A DNA stretch of 64,000 bases from Rhizomicrobium sp. (GCA_037200985.1 JBBCGJ010000001.1:1278756-1342755); one strand, 5' to 3'; shown: positions 41,193 to 50,530, numbered from the stretch's first letter. Notes: generated by a model not told the origin, from the sequence alone. A program made the numbers and translations.

Positions 41193-41513
41193 TTAATCGT
41201 GAACCGAGAAGTCGGTCGTCTCGCAGAGGTTCTGGTTGCGGAACTCGGCGGTGCCGCCGTCGCTGAACACGGCCTTGATGTCGTACGAGCAGGTCGTGCG
41301 GCCATCGGCGATGTCGACCGACAGATCCTCGCCCGGATCGACCTTCCCGCTCAGGATGTTCTCTTCCCACGAGTTCGTGCCGACATGCGAGACATACAGC
41401 TCGGTCAGCTGCGTGCTCGTGTTGTTCGTGACGTTGATGCTGAGGTCTTCCGCCAAAGCGGGCGTTGCGAACGCCAGGGCAGCGGCGACGACCGCGGTTG
41501 CGAAGAATTTCAT
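41193..41513 (-). CDS. Small secreted protein of unknown function
   Basis: A 106-residue exported protein. The signal peptide (1-21) ends in ATPALA. The mature part is beta-rich with INVTNNTSTQLTELYVS, a SWEENIL segment and two Cys (TTCSYDIKAVF, NLCETTDFSV) that may form a disulfide. Similar small periplasmic proteins occur in rhizobia and relatives without known role. The ATG at 41513 has GGAG nine bases upstream. Confidence 0.68.
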   Translation of the reverse strand: MKFFATAVVAAALAFATPALAEDLSINVTNNTSTQLTELYVSHVGTNSWEENILSGKVDPGEDLSVDIADGRTTCSYDIKAVFSDGGTAEFRNQNLCETTDFSVHD

Positions 41514-42001
41514 ATATATGCGCTCCTTGATGGTTCCCTCGAAATGGCGCAGCCCCTGCCACGCGCCTGTGAGGTCGCGACACTTTGCGAATGAATTTCC
41601 AAAAGGCAATACGAGAAGCGGCTTCCGCCGGCGTTCTTTTTTGGAACACGCCAACACGATTAACGGCCTGCCGTTCGGGAACCCATCCGCTCCGATCGCC
41701 TCGGCTCTTTGGAGATTGGGCGGCAAGGCTGTCGTTTCGCGTCCGCTGCGGCAGGCGAGATCGACAAAGCAAGCCTGCCATCACAGGTGAAGGTCTGCGC
41801 GTTCGCCCCGTCGGAACCGCTCACGACATCCAGATAAGACGTGTACGTCACACGGGGCGCTTCCTCGATTCGCGTCGTCGTCTGCCGATCGTACGGCATC
41901 GGACGCAACGGCGAGACGAGCCTCGCCCGCAAGATGGCGCCAAGCAAGCGACCGGCGGCGGCGTGCGGCCGGAGCCTTCGCCGGGCTCGCCGACGCGTTC
42001 C
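41514..42001. other. 488-base region with no recognisable gene
   Basis: It separates the small secreted protein gene, whose leader it includes, from the end of phaZ. Only short open frames without ribosome sites or protein-like features are present. The part from 41650 to 41990 has coding-like composition but no frame stays open with a recognisable family; a decayed gene is possible. Confidence 0.5.
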
Positions 42002-43219
42002 TTAGTTGTTGGCCAGGATCACGTTGCGCACGATCGGGTAGATTTGCGTCTGCCAGCGCGTGCCGGAGAACACGCCATAATGGCCGACCCCGGCCTGCAC
42101 ATAGTGCTTCTTGCGGAACGGCTTGATCGACGGCGTGAGATCGTGCGCCGCGAGCGTCTGGCCGACGGAGCAGATGTCGTCGCGCTCGCCCTCCACGGTG
42201 AGCAGCGCCGTCTTGCGGATCGCGGCGGGCTCGACGCGCGTACCGCGATACTCGAACTTGCCCAGGGGCAGGTGAAACTCTTGGAACACCTTCTGCACGG
42301 TCTCGAGATAGAACTCCGCCGGCAGGTCGGAGACCGAGAAATACTCGTCGTAGAATTTGCGGTTGGCCTCGGCCTTCTCGTCCTCGCCCTTGCGGATGTG
42401 ATCGAACAGATCGACATGCGCCCGGATATGGCGCGCCAGGTTCATCGACAGGAAAGCCGACACCTGCATGAAGCCCGGATAGACCCGGCGATGCGCGCCC
42501 GGATAGCGGCGCGGCACGGTGGTGATCAGGTTCTGCTCGAACCATTCGATCGGATGCTCGGTCGCGAGTTGGTTGACCGTCGTCGGGCTGACGCGCGTGT
42601 CCACCGGCCCGGCCATCAGCGTCATGCTGCGCGGCTGGCAGGGATGGTCGGCCTGCGCCATCACCGCGACGGTGGCGAGCAGCGCGGCGCAGGGCTGGCA
42701 CACCGCCACGACATGCGCGCCCGGACCCATGTGCTCGAAGAAGCGGATCGTGTGGTCGATATAGTCGTCCACGCCGAAGCGGCCGGCGGTCAGGGGTACG
42801 TCGCGGGCGTTCTTCCAGTCGGTGATGTAGACGTCGTGGTCGGCCAGCATCGTCTTGACCGTGTGACGGAGCAGGGTAGGGAAGTGTCCCGCCATCGGCG
42901 CCACGATCAGGACGCGCGGCTGCTCGATATTCGTCTCCTTCTTGAAATGGAGCAGGGTCGCGAAAGGCGTCTCCAGCGCCCCCACTTCCGCGACCGGCAC
43001 ATCGCGGCCCTCGACCTCCACGGTCTCGATCTCGTAGCTCGGCCGCTCATGGATGAGATGGGCCCGGTTCAGGACCTCCGCCGCGGCCGAAATGCTCTTG
43101 AGGATGTAGTTCGCGCTCGGTCCCGCGCAGGTGTCGCGGTAGATCGCGCTCGTCAAGCCGGCCCAGGCGCGCAGGGGTGCGAGCAAGTCCGACTGGGCTT
43201 GGTAGGCGTCGTACAACAT
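42002..43219 (-). CDS. phaZ: Intracellular polyhydroxyalkanoate depolymerase
   Basis: Hydrolyses stored poly-3-hydroxybutyrate granules. The 405-residue protein matches PhaZ of the intracellular type: N-terminal MLYDAYQAQSDLLAPLRAWA, APMAGHFPTLLR, DVYITDWKNARDVP, the lipase-box-like VCQPCAAL with candidate nucleophile Cys177, and C-terminal AGVGHYGVFSG with the His. It is divergent from a GST gene. The organism therefore stores PHA, although synthesis genes are outside the window. Confidence 0.95.
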   Translation of the reverse strand: MLYDAYQAQSDLLAPLRAWAGLTSAIYRDTCAGPSANYILKSISAAAEVLNRAHLIHERPSYEIETVEVEGRDVPVAEVGALETPFATLLHFKKETNIEQPRVLIVAPMAGHFPTLLRHTVKTMLADHDVYITDWKNARDVPLTAGRFGVDDYIDHTIRFFEHMGPGAHVVAVCQPCAALLATVAVMAQADHPCQPRSMTLMAGPVDTRVSPTTVNQLATEHPIEWFEQNLITTVPRRYPGAHRRVYPGFMQVSAFLSMNLARHIRAHVDLFDHIRKGEDEKAEANRKFYDEYFSVSDLPAEFYLETVQKVFQEFHLPLGKFEYRGTRVEPAAIRKTALLTVEGERDDICSVGQTLAAHDLTPSIKPFRKKHYVQAGVGHYGVFSGTRWQTQIYPIVRNVILANN

Positions 43220-43365
43220 CTCGAAAACCGAACGCCTCTTGGACAGCCCGTTTTGCGGTGCGGCAATAATCGAACGATTTCACGCCCTGACGGCGAAAAA
43301 TGCTAGTGCATTTTATGCTGCGGTGCGAAATAATTGGTGACAACGTTAGCGGAAGAATCGTCGCC

Positions 43366-44022
43366 ATGGGTAAAGCGCTCCTGACGATTTCGAGCAAGAA
43401 CTACTCGTCCTGGTCGCTGCGCGGCTGGCTGCTGTGCCGCATGGCGGGGCTGGAATTCGACGAGAAAGTGCTCTCGACCGACGATCCCGACACCCGCGCC
43501 GAGCTTCTGCTGCTGTCGCCGTCCTTCCTCGTGCCCTGTCTCACCGACGACGGTATCAAGGTGTGGGATACGCTGGCCATTGCGGAATATCTCCAGGAGA
43601 CGCGTCCCAAGAGCGGCCTGCTGCCCAAGGACCTGGAAGCGCGCACCCATTGCCGGGCGATCTCCGGCGAGATGCATTCCGGCTTCGCCAATCTGCGCTC
43701 GGCGCTGCCGATGAATCTCAAGGCGCGCTATCCCGACTTCAAGGTGTGGGCCGGCGCGCAGGCCGACATCGATCGCGTCGTGGCGATCTGGCGCGAATGC
43801 CTGAAGCGTTATGACGGCCCCTATCTCTTCGGCGAGAAGCCGACGCTCGCGGACGCGATGTATGCGCCGGTGTGCACGCGCTTCCACACCTATCACGTGA
43901 AACTCGACCGGCTCTGCGCAGACTATTGCGAGACGATCCTCAACCTTCCTGAGATGCTCGAATGGATCGAGGCCGCCAAGGCCGAGCCGGACGCGGTGGA
44001 AGAACTCGAAGCCGAGTTCTGA
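43366..44022 (+). CDS. Glutathione S-transferase family protein
   Basis: A 218-residue GST with an N-terminal thioredoxin-like domain (LTISSKNYSSWSLRGWL, LVPCLTDDGIKVWDTLAIAE) and a C-terminal helical domain (DGPYLFGEKPTLADAMYAPV). The SxxS active-site region places it near the MaiA/YfcF type. ATG at 43366 follows GGAAGAA. Substrate is unknown. Confidence 0.88.
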   Translation: MGKALLTISSKNYSSWSLRGWLLCRMAGLEFDEKVLSTDDPDTRAELLLLSPSFLVPCLTDDGIKVWDTLAIAEYLQETRPKSGLLPKDLEARTHCRAISGEMHSGFANLRSALPMNLKARYPDFKVWAGAQADIDRVVAIWRECLKRYDGPYLFGEKPTLADAMYAPVCTRFHTYHVKLDRLCADYCETILNLPEMLEWIEAAKAEPDAVEELEAEF

Positions 44023-44025
44023 GCC

Positions 44026-44607
44026 TTACGTCCCGGTCTCGTTGGCCTTGGTCTGGAGCTGGACGTAGTTCTGGATACCCATCTGCTCGATCAGGCGCAT
44101 CTGGGTCTGCAGATAATCGATATGCTCCTCTTCGCTTTCGAGGATGTGCACGAACAGTTCGCGGCTGCCGAAATCGCCGACCGCCTCGCAGTGTCGGATC
44201 GCGTTCTTGAGATCGGGATAGGAGAGGGTCTCCAGCGACAGGTCGCAGGTCAGGACCTCCTTGACGTTCTCGCCGATCATCAGCTTGCCGAGATCCTGGA
44301 GGTTCGGCAGGCCGCCGAGGAACAGGATGCGCTTGATCAGCGCATCGGCGTGCTTCATCTCGTCGACGGATTCCTCGTATTCGTGCTTGGCGAGAAGGGA
44401 GAGTCCCCAATCGCCGTACATCCGCGAATGCAGGAAGTACTGGTTGATCGCCGTCAGTTCGTTCTTCAGGACCGTGTTGAGCCAGCGCAGCGTCTCAGGA
44501 TCGCCCGGGATGCCGGCATGGGGCTCGGGACCCGGCGCTACTCCGCCGCCAGCAGCCGGGGCCGCACCGCGGCGCCGTCCATCATTTTTTCGATCGTTTC
44601 CTGGCAT
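44026..44607 (-). CDS. bfr: Bacterioferritin with anomalous start
   Basis: Iron-storage ferritin with heme between subunits. The core (GDPETLRWLNTVLKNELTAI to the end) is the usual length, with ferroxidase ligands in NELTAINQYFLHSRM, YEESVDEMKHAD and LESEEEHIDYL. At the place where relatives begin (M-x-GDP) the codon is ATC (44511). The nearest in-frame ATG, at 44607, lies inside bfd and would add about 33 low-complexity residues. Which start is used is unsettled. It overlaps and follows bfd. Confidence 0.88.
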   Translation of the reverse strand: MPGNDRKNDGRRRGAAPAAGGGVAPGPEPHAGIPGDPETLRWLNTVLKNELTAINQYFLHSRMYGDWGLSLLAKHEYEESVDEMKHADALIKRILFLGGLPNLQDLGKLMIGENVKEVLTCDLSLETLSYPDLKNAIRHCEAVGDFGSRELFVHILESEEEHIDYLQTQMRLIEQMGIQNYVQLQTKANETGT

Positions 44608-44726
44608 CGCCCGCAATTCTTTCTCACGTTGCAGTAAGAATACACGTGGTCGGCCGATTCCGCGCCCTGCTCGATGGCACCGCGAATCTTCACGTCGTTC
44701 AGCCTATTGCAGACGCAGACGATCAT
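44538..44726 (-). CDS. bfd: Bacterioferritin-associated ferredoxin
   Basis: A 62-residue [2Fe-2S] protein that reduces and releases iron from bacterioferritin. Four Cys ligands are in CVCN and the CNVRKNCGRC segment. It lies upstream of bfr, behind a promoter that overlaps a Fur-box-like dyad, which fits expression in iron shortage. Confidence 0.92.
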   Translation of the reverse strand: MIVCVCNRLNDVKIRGAIEQGAESADHVYSYCNVRKNCGRCQETIEKMMDGAAVRPRLLAAE

Positions 44727-44756
44727 CCAGAAACCGTTCCCAGATCAGACACCTCC

Positions 44757-44785
44757 GATATGATGAGACTGAGAATGATTGTCAA
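44757..44785 (-). promoter_or_regulatory. Promoter of bfd
   Basis: A perfect TTGACA (44785-44780) is 17 bases from CATATC (44762-44757) on the minus strand. The -10 is imperfect. Confidence 0.5.
44770..44784 (-). promoter_or_regulatory. Fur-box-like dyad upstream of bfd
   Basis: TGACAAT-C-ATTCTCA (minus strand) is a 7-1-7 dyad with one mismatch, close to the Fur pattern TGATAAT-N-ATTATCA. It overlaps the -35 of the bfd promoter, so iron-loaded Fur could block transcription. Confidence 0.55.
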
Positions 44786-44848
44786 CTGTGCGAAAACCAG
44801 CCGTTTCCAGGAATCCAGGGATTTCCTGGAAAAACCGCGATTTGAGCG

Positions 44849-46444
44849 TCACGCGGCCGCGGCGAGCGCCTTTATCTGCTTCTCGACCTGGACATAGTCG
44901 GTCTTACCTGTCCCGAGCACCGGAATCTCGTCTACCGACAGGATCCGGCGGGGCACCGCCAGTTCGGAGACGCCGTGGTTGTGTGCCCAACCGACAAGGT
45001 CGTGCCGGTTGGCATCCTTGTTGGTCGTCATCAGGACGATCTGCTCGCCCTTGCGGCCGTCGGGAACGGCGATGGCGGCATGGCTGTGGTCGGGCCAGAG
45101 GGCCGAGGCAATGCTCTCCACCACGGCCAGCGATACCGTCTCGCCGCCGATCTTGGCGAAGCGCTTGAGGCGGCCCTTGATGGCGATGAAACCTTCGTCG
45201 TCGATCGACACGACGTCGCCCGTATCGTGCCAGCCACCCTCGGGCGGCTGGATCACGCCGGGCTGATCGGCCTTGATATAGCCGAGCATCACGTTCGGCC
45301 CCTTCACGAACAGCCGCCCGGCATTGGGGATGCCTTCGACCGGCTCCAGCCGCGCCTTCATGCCGGCCATCAGCCGGCCGACGGTGCCGGGGCGGTTCGC
45401 CTGCGGCTGGTTCGCCGCCACCACCGGCGCCGCCTCGGTGACGCCATAGCCCTCGAGAAGCTCGATCGCATACTTCTTGCGCAGAAGGGCGCGCGTCTCG
45501 TCGCGCAGCCTTTCGGCGCCGCATACCGCGAGCCGGAGCGAATTGAGATCGCCCTGGTCGCCGGCCCGCGCATATTGCGAGATGAAGGTGTCGGTGGAGA
45601 GCAGGATCGTCGATCCTGTCTCGCGGATGCGCTTGACGATCTCGTGCGGCTGCAGCGGCGTCGGATGGCACACGACCTTGATGCCCAGCAGAAGGGGCAT
45701 CAGCGAGCCGACGGTCAGGCCGAAACAGTGAAAGGTCGGCAGCGGATTGAACAGGATATCGGTTTCGTAGATGTCGATATGCTCGCGCACCTGCTCGACA
45801 TTGGAGAGCAGATTGGCATGGCTGAGTGCGACGCCCTTGGGCTCGCCCTCAGTGCCCGAGGTGAACAGGATCACCGCGGGCGACGAATGCATCGCGTGGC
45901 TGGCGACGAGGCTAGGCACGAAGGTCCCCACCGCCGCGAAGATCTTGTCGAGCAGCGAGAGCTTTTCGCGCACGTCTTCGAGATAGACGATCTCGTATGT
46001 CTTCTCGAGCTGCTCGATCAGGCTGTCGAGTTTGCCAAGCTGCACGAAGCGCTTTGCGGTGACGATGCGTTTAACCTTGGCGGTGTTGAGCGCGCTCTTG
46101 AGGCCAGCCGCGCCGCTCGTGAAATTGAGCATTGCCGGGACGCGGCCGTAAGCCGAGACGGCGAAGAACGCGATCACCGCGCCCGCGCCGGTCGGCAACA
46201 GGATGCCGACGGCTTCCCCGGACTTGGTGCCCTTCTTCAGCGCGTGGCCGAGCGCAAGCGAGGCGCGGATGATCTCCTCATAGGTGAGCACCCGCTCGTC
46301 GCCGTCGACCAGCGCGGCGCGGCTGGCGCCGAAACGCGAGCGGGCATCGATCAGGGCGCTGAAGACGGGCTGCTGCCAGCGGCCTGCCTCGGCCGCTATG
46401 ACGGATTCCTCGCCGGACGCTGCAGCGATGCTTGCGACGCTCAA
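44849..46444 (-). CDS. AMP-forming acyl-activating enzyme (acyl-ACP/acyl-CoA synthetase)
   Basis: A 531-residue adenylate-forming enzyme. The P-loop is ILFTSGTEGEPKGVALSH, followed by LLEGYGVTEAAPV and the hinge DTGDVVSIDDEGFIAIKGR; the catalytic Lys is in LGTGKTDYVQ. Overall it resembles the synthetase half of Aas, which recycles acyl-glycerophospholipids. No acyltransferase domain is present. The start is TTG at 46444, overlapping the stop of a 13-codon upstream peptide. Confidence 0.85.
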   Translation of the reverse strand: MSVASIAAASGEESVIAAEAGRWQQPVFSALIDARSRFGASRAALVDGDERVLTYEEIIRASLALGHALKKGTKSGEAVGILLPTGAGAVIAFFAVSAYGRVPAMLNFTSGAAGLKSALNTAKVKRIVTAKRFVQLGKLDSLIEQLEKTYEIVYLEDVREKLSLLDKIFAAVGTFVPSLVASHAMHSSPAVILFTSGTEGEPKGVALSHANLLSNVEQVREHIDIYETDILFNPLPTFHCFGLTVGSLMPLLLGIKVVCHPTPLQPHEIVKRIRETGSTILLSTDTFISQYARAGDQGDLNSLRLAVCGAERLRDETRALLRKKYAIELLEGYGVTEAAPVVAANQPQANRPGTVGRLMAGMKARLEPVEGIPNAGRLFVKGPNVMLGYIKADQPGVIQPPEGGWHDTGDVVSIDDEGFIAIKGRLKRFAKIGGETVSLAVVESIASALWPDHSHAAIAVPDGRKGEQIVLMTTNKDANRHDLVGWAHNHGVSELAVPRRILSVDEIPVLGTGKTDYVQVEKQIKALAAAA

Positions 46445-46482
46445 TGTTCCACCCCAAATTTGTCGTTCTGTGCAGGCGACAT
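46441..46482 (-). CDS. Short leader peptide before the acyl-activating enzyme
   Basis: ATG at 46482, five bases after a perfect GGAGG, opens a 13-residue peptide (MSPAQNDKFGVEH) whose TGA overlaps the TTG start of the next gene as TTGA. The layout is typical of translational coupling. It has no family match and might instead be a vestige of a longer N-terminus joined by a frameshift. Confidence 0.5.
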   Translation of the reverse strand: MSPAQNDKFGVEH

Positions 46483-46566
46483 GGCGGCCTCCGTCTAAGC
46501 GGCGGTCACACTCTCTCGATATATTACGAATTATTTGGGGCGTCGTCTGCGGACAACAATCCTAAA

Positions 46567-46950
46567 TCAACGGAACCGGTCGACCCATTGCGACAGCCGC
46601 TGGGCAAGCAGGTCGCGGACTTCCGCCGTGTTGATCGAGGACATGAGACGGCCGACGTGATCTCGCCATGGCCGCGTCTCGGCCCAAACCCGGTCTGCCT
46701 GGGGCGCGACCGCCGCGGCCAGCGGAACCAACGTCGCGGCCGAGATCGGTCGGACGAGTTCGTCGCGGAACCGCCTGGTCCCGAAGAGGGCCACGCCCAG
46801 CGCGGCAAGCCCGGCAACGCCGACGACAACGGCGATCGTTCGCAGGGGCAGGACCTCCAACAGCGACTTCGGCGCGGTCTTCCGACGCGCCGGGGCGTTA
46901 CCCCGCGCGAGTACTTTCGTCGTTGCCTTGACCGGTTTGCGTGCCGCCAT
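46567..46950 (-). CDS. Small membrane-anchored basic protein of unknown function
   Basis: A 127-residue protein. The N-terminus is highly basic (MAARKPVKATTKVLARG, then PARRKTAPK). One membrane helix lies at about 38-56 (IAVVVGVAGLAALGVALFG). The C-terminal soluble part (DRVWAETRPWRDHVGRLMSS) may form amphipathic helices. It is divergent from lipA. I do not recognise a family. Confidence 0.6.
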   Translation of the reverse strand: MAARKPVKATTKVLARGNAPARRKTAPKSLLEVLPLRTIAVVVGVAGLAALGVALFGTRRFRDELVRPISAATLVPLAAAVAPQADRVWAETRPWRDHVGRLMSSINTAEVRDLLAQRLSQWVDRFR

Positions 46951-47044
46951 CTGAATCTCCCTCTAGTCCCATGCAACGCACAATGGGAACAAAAGTTCAA
47001 AATGCCATGAATTCGCTCGCGGAAGCGACTATATCGGTTATGCC

Positions 47045-47983
47045 ATGACCATCGTGATCGACCGCACCACCCCGCCGCGCCACCCGGAAAAGGCGCACCG
47101 TCCCGATTCGCCCGTCCCGCGCAAGCCGGACTGGATTCGCGTGAAGGCGCCGGTGTCGAGGGAATATGCCGCCACGAGGGCGATTGTGCGCGCGAACAAT
47201 CTCCACACCGTGTGCGAGGAGGCAGCCTGTCCGAATATCGGCGAGTGCTGGACCCAGCGTCATGCCACCATGATGATCATGGGCGACACCTGCACGCGCG
47301 CCTGTGCGTTCTGCAACGTGAAGACGGGGCTGCCCGCGCCGCTCGATCCGGCGGAGTCCCAGAACGTCGCGCAGGCCGTGGCCCAACTCGGGCTGAAGCA
47401 TGTCGTGATCACCTCGGTCGACCGCGACGATCTCGCGGATGGCGGGGCAGGGCATTTCGTCGAGGTCATTCGTGCGATCCGCGCCACCAGTACCGGCACG
47501 ACGATCGAGATTCTCACGCCCGATTTCCTGCGCAAGGACGGCGCGGTCGAGACGGTGATGACCGCGCCGCCAGACGTCTTCAACCACAATCTCGAGACCG
47601 TGCCGCGGCTCTATCTGACCGTGCGGCCCGGCGCGCGCTATTTCGCGTCGTTGCGCCTGCTCCAGCGCGCCAAGGAGCTGGCGCCGCAGGGCTTCACCAA
47701 GTCCGGCCTGATGGTCGGGCTGGGCGAGAGCCGCGAGGAGATCATGCAGGTGATGGACGACCTGCGCGCCGCCGGCGTCGATTTCCTCACCATCGGCCAA
47801 TACCTCCAGCCGACCAAGAAGCATGCCGCGCTCCAGCGCTTCTGGTCGCCCGACGAATTCGCGGCGCTGGAGGCGACGGCACGGGCGAAGGGCTTCGCGA
47901 TGGTCTCGGCCTCGCCGCTGACGCGCTCGTCCTATCACGCCGACAGCGATTTCGCCGCATTGAAAGCGGCCCGCCGCGCGTGA
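47045..47983 (+). CDS. lipA: Lipoyl synthase
   Basis: Radical-SAM enzyme that inserts two sulfurs into octanoyl groups. The 312-residue protein has both clusters: auxiliary cysteines C57, C62, C68 ([12 protein letters not shown]) and radical-SAM C83, C87, C90 (CTRACAFC). The C-terminal RSSYHA is present. It is followed by coq10 with a GTGA overlap. Confidence 0.98.
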   Translation: MTIVIDRTTPPRHPEKAHRPDSPVPRKPDWIRVKAPVSREYAATRAIVRANNLHTVCEEAACPNIGECWTQRHATMMIMGDTCTRACAFCNVKTGLPAPLDPAESQNVAQAVAQLGLKHVVITSVDRDDLADGGAGHFVEVIRAIRATSTGTTIEILTPDFLRKDGAVETVMTAPPDVFNHNLETVPRLYLTVRPGARYFASLRLLQRAKELAPQGFTKSGLMVGLGESREEIMQVMDDLRAAGVDFLTIGQYLQPTKKHAALQRFWSPDEFAALEATARAKGFAMVSASPLTRSSYHADSDFAALKAARRA

Positions 47984-48441
47984 GCGCCCATTCGGAGATC
48001 CGAATCGTTCCGTACACGGCCGATCTGATGTACCAGGTCGTCGCCGATGTGGAGCGCTATCCGGAATTCCTGCCCTGGGTGGTGGCGCTGCGCGTGCTGT
48101 CGCGCGAGCAGGTGAAGGCCCGCGACGTGCTCAATGCCGAAATGGCGGTGGGCTATGGTGCGCTGCGCGAGAAATACACCAGCCGCGTCATCCTCGATCC
48201 GGCCGCGCGCACCATCGACGTGGCGCAGACCTCCGGTCCGTTCCGGATTCTGGAAAACCACTGGCGCTTCACGCCGCAGGCCGACCGCTGCCGCGTCGAA
48301 TTCTCGCTCGCCTATGAGTTCAAGAGCCGCCTGCTCAATGCCGTGGCCGGCGCCGCTTTCGGCAAGGTCTATATCAAGATGGCCGACGCCTTCGAGGCGC
48401 GGGCCAAGGCGCTGTCAGATCAACCGGTGCAGCAGGCTTAG
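47980..48441 (+). CDS. Coenzyme Q-binding protein of the COQ10/RatA family
   Basis: A 153-residue START-like lipid-binding protein. The pattern [18 protein letters not shown], then [14 protein letters not shown] and [14 protein letters not shown], fits the COQ10 family needed for correct ubiquinone function. The GTG start overlaps the lipA stop, a common pairing in this class. Its end overlaps the convergent cinA-like gene by 27 bases. Confidence 0.9.
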   Translation: MSAHSEIRIVPYTADLMYQVVADVERYPEFLPWVVALRVLSREQVKARDVLNAEMAVGYGALREKYTSRVILDPAARTIDVAQTSGPFRILENHWRFTPQADRCRVEFSLAYEFKSRLLNAVAGAAFGKVYIKMADAFEARAKALSDQPVQQA

Positions 48442-48903
48442 CGCCGCCTCGCAGGTTTTCAGCCGCACCTCCGTGCGTCCGATGTCGCCGAAGCGGTGCG
48501 CCTCGTGCAGGATCGAGCGGCCCTCGCGGCAGGCTGCGACATGGACAAGGCCGATCGGCTTCATCGGCGAGCCGCCGCCCGGACCGGCGATGCCGGTCAC
48601 GGCGACGGCGAGCTGGGCGTTGGAGTTCTCGACCGCGCCTTCCGCCATCATCCGCGCCACGGCCTCGGAGACTTCCCCCATGTCGGCGATCAGATCGCCC
48701 GGCACGTTCAAGAGGTCCTGCTTGGCGCGATTGGTGTAGACGATGAAGCCGCGATCGAACACCGCCGACGACCCCGGTATCTCGGTGAGCAGCCCCCCGA
48801 TCAATCCGCCGGTGCAACTCTCCGCCGTGGCGACACGCAGCTTCGCGGCGCGCGCGTCGGCGATGACGACTTCGGCAAGGCGGAGCAGGGCGGAAGAGAA
48901 CAT
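48415..48903 (-). CDS. pncC: CinA-family nicotinamide-nucleotide amidohydrolase
   Basis: A 162-residue protein corresponding to the C-terminal CinA/PncC domain, deamidating nicotinamide mononucleotide in NAD recycling. The catalytic Ser29 in TAESCTGGLIGG and the motif AVTGIAGPGGG are intact. It is a stand-alone form. ATG at 48903 has AAGG upstream. Third in the ispDF-pgpA-pncC row. Confidence 0.93.
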   Translation of the reverse strand: MFSSALLRLAEVVIADARAAKLRVATAESCTGGLIGGLLTEIPGSSAVFDRGFIVYTNRAKQDLLNVPGDLIADMGEVSEAVARMMAEGAVENSNAQLAVAVTGIAGPGGGSPMKPIGLVHVAACREGRSILHEAHRFGDIGRTEVRLKTCEAALSLLHRLI

Positions 48904-48929
48904 CGCGGAAAGCCTTCTCGAAGAGGCGC

Positions 48930-49379
48930 TCAGATTAGGCCGCGCCAGCGCAGGGCCGCAACGACGGCGGCGGAGATGACCGCGGCGATCAGGTCGTCGG
49001 TCATGATGCCCCAGCCGCCCGGCAGTTTCTCGCCGAGCGAAACCGGCCACAGCTTCGAGATGTCGAGGGCACGAAACAGTGCGAAGGCCAGCGCGAATCC
49101 GACGAGGCTCAGCGGCGCCGCGGCGCAGGCGAGCCATTGGCCTGCGACCTCGTCGATCACGCATTCCGACGGATCGATCTTTCCGATCCGCGCCGCATGG
49201 ATGTCCGTGGTCCAGACGCCGACGAAATAGGTGCCGATGGCGATGACGGCCAGCGCCGCCGGCCCCAGCTCCCAGAGGATCAGCCAGGCGAAGGGCAGTG
49301 CCACCAGGCTCGCGGCCGTGCCCGGCGCGAAACGGGCATAGCCGACGCCGAAGACGGTCGAGAGCGCGGTTGCGATCAT
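48930..49379 (-). CDS. pgpA: Phosphatidylglycerophosphatase A
   Basis: A 149-residue membrane enzyme removing phosphate from phosphatidylglycerophosphate. [11 protein letters not shown] at the start, the [12 protein letters not shown] signature and [15 protein letters not shown] are typical; several hydrophobic helices span the sequence. Its start overlaps the ispDF stop as ATGA. Confidence 0.92.
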   Translation of the reverse strand: MIATALSTVFGVGYARFAPGTAASLVALPFAWLILWELGPAALAVIAIGTYFVGVWTTDIHAARIGKIDPSECVIDEVAGQWLACAAAPLSLVGFALAFALFRALDISKLWPVSLGEKLPGGWGIMTDDLIAAVISAAVVAALRWRGLI

Positions 49380-50530
49380 CCGGGCAGCCGGACGGTCGCG
49401 ACCGCCTGTGCCGCAAGCCCTTCGCGGCGTCCTTCGAAGCCCAGGCCTTCCGTGGTCGTCGCCTTCACGCTGACGCGCGAGACGTCGAGCTTGAGGATCT
49501 CCGCGATGCGCGCCCGCATCGCCTCGCGATGCGGTCCGACCTTCGGGCGCTCGCAGATGATGGTGACGTCGCAATGCGAGATCGCGCCGCCCCTGGCCGT
49601 GACCAGCGACGCGGCATGGGCGAGGAATTTCCACGACGGTGCGCCGCGCCAGCGTTCGTCGCTCGGCGGAAAATGCTGGCCGATATCGCCTTCGCCGATG
49701 GCGCCGAGGACGGCGTCGGTCAGCGCGTGCAGTCCGGCATCGGCATCGGAATGGCCCTCGAGCCCATGATCGTGCGGCACCTTCACGCCGCAGAGCCAGA
49801 CATGATCGCCCGCCGTGAAGCGATGAACGTCGTAACCCATGCCGGTGCGGCTTTCGCCCAGCCGGGCGCGCAGATGCATCTCGGCGAGCGCGAAATCCTT
49901 CGGCTCGGTGACTTTCATGTTCGCGTCCTCGCCGGCGACCGCCGCGATGTGCAGGCCGGCGAGTTCGGCCAGCGCCATGTCGTCCGTGACCTCCTGCGCG
50001 GCATAGTGCCGATGCGCGCGAAGTATCTTCGTGAACTTGAATCCCTGCGGCGTCTGCGCGCGATGCAGGCCCTCGCGCGACACGGTCGTCCACTTGCCGT
50101 CATCGGATCGCTTGAGTGTATCGGCGACCGCGAGCAGGGGCACCGCGCCGTCGCTGCCGGATTCCAGCGCGGCGATCACGCCGTCGATCACCTCCTTCGA
50201 CACGAGCGGCCGCGCCGCATCATGGATCAGCACGATGTCGGGAAGCGCGCTCGAGAGCGCTTCGAGACCACGCCGCACCGATTCCTGCCGCGTCGCACCG
50301 CCGACGATGGGTGCGAGCAGGTCGAGGCCGTCGACCGCCTCCGCATAGGCGCGGTCCTGATCGGGACCGATTGCAACCTGGATTGCCGTGACCTTGGGAT
50401 GGCGCGCGAACGCCTCGATCGACCGGCGCAGAATCGGCTTGCCGAGCAGCGGCGCATATTGTTTCGGCACCGGGCCGCCCGCCCGTTCGCCCCGGCCGGC
50501 AGCCACGATCAGGACGGCAATGCCAGACAT
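49376..50530 (-). CDS. ispDF: Bifunctional IspD/IspF of the MEP pathway
   Basis: A 384-residue fusion. The N-terminal IspD part (1-225) makes CDP-methylerythritol: [11 protein letters not shown] and [19 protein letters not shown]. The C-terminal IspF part (about 230-384) makes MEc[28 protein letters not shown]. Such fusions are typical of alphaproteobacteria. GGGAGAGG precedes ATG at 50530. Confidence 0.97.
   Translation of the reverse strand: MSGIAVLIVAAGRGERAGGPVPKQYAPLLGKPILRRSIEAFARHPKVTAIQVAIGPDQDRAYAEAVDGLDLLAPIVGGATRQESVRRGLEALSSALPDIVLIHDAARPLVSKEVIDGVIAALESGSDGAVPLLAVADTLKRSDDGKWTTVSREGLHRAQTPQGFKFTKILRAHRHYAAQEVTDDMALAELAGLHIAAVAGEDANMKVTEPKDFALAEMHLRARLGESRTGMGYDVHRFTAGDHVWLCGVKVPHDHGLEGHSDADAGLHALTDAVLGAIGEGDIGQHFPPSDERWRGAPSWKFLAHAASLVTARGGAISHCDVTIICERPKVGPHREAMRARIAEILKLDVSRVSVKATTTEGLGFEGRREGLAAQAVATVRLPG

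Noticed and set aside
41660-41947. A 95-codon minus-strand frame in the phaZ-side gap
   Set aside because: No ribosome site and no family; the gap is described as gene-free instead.
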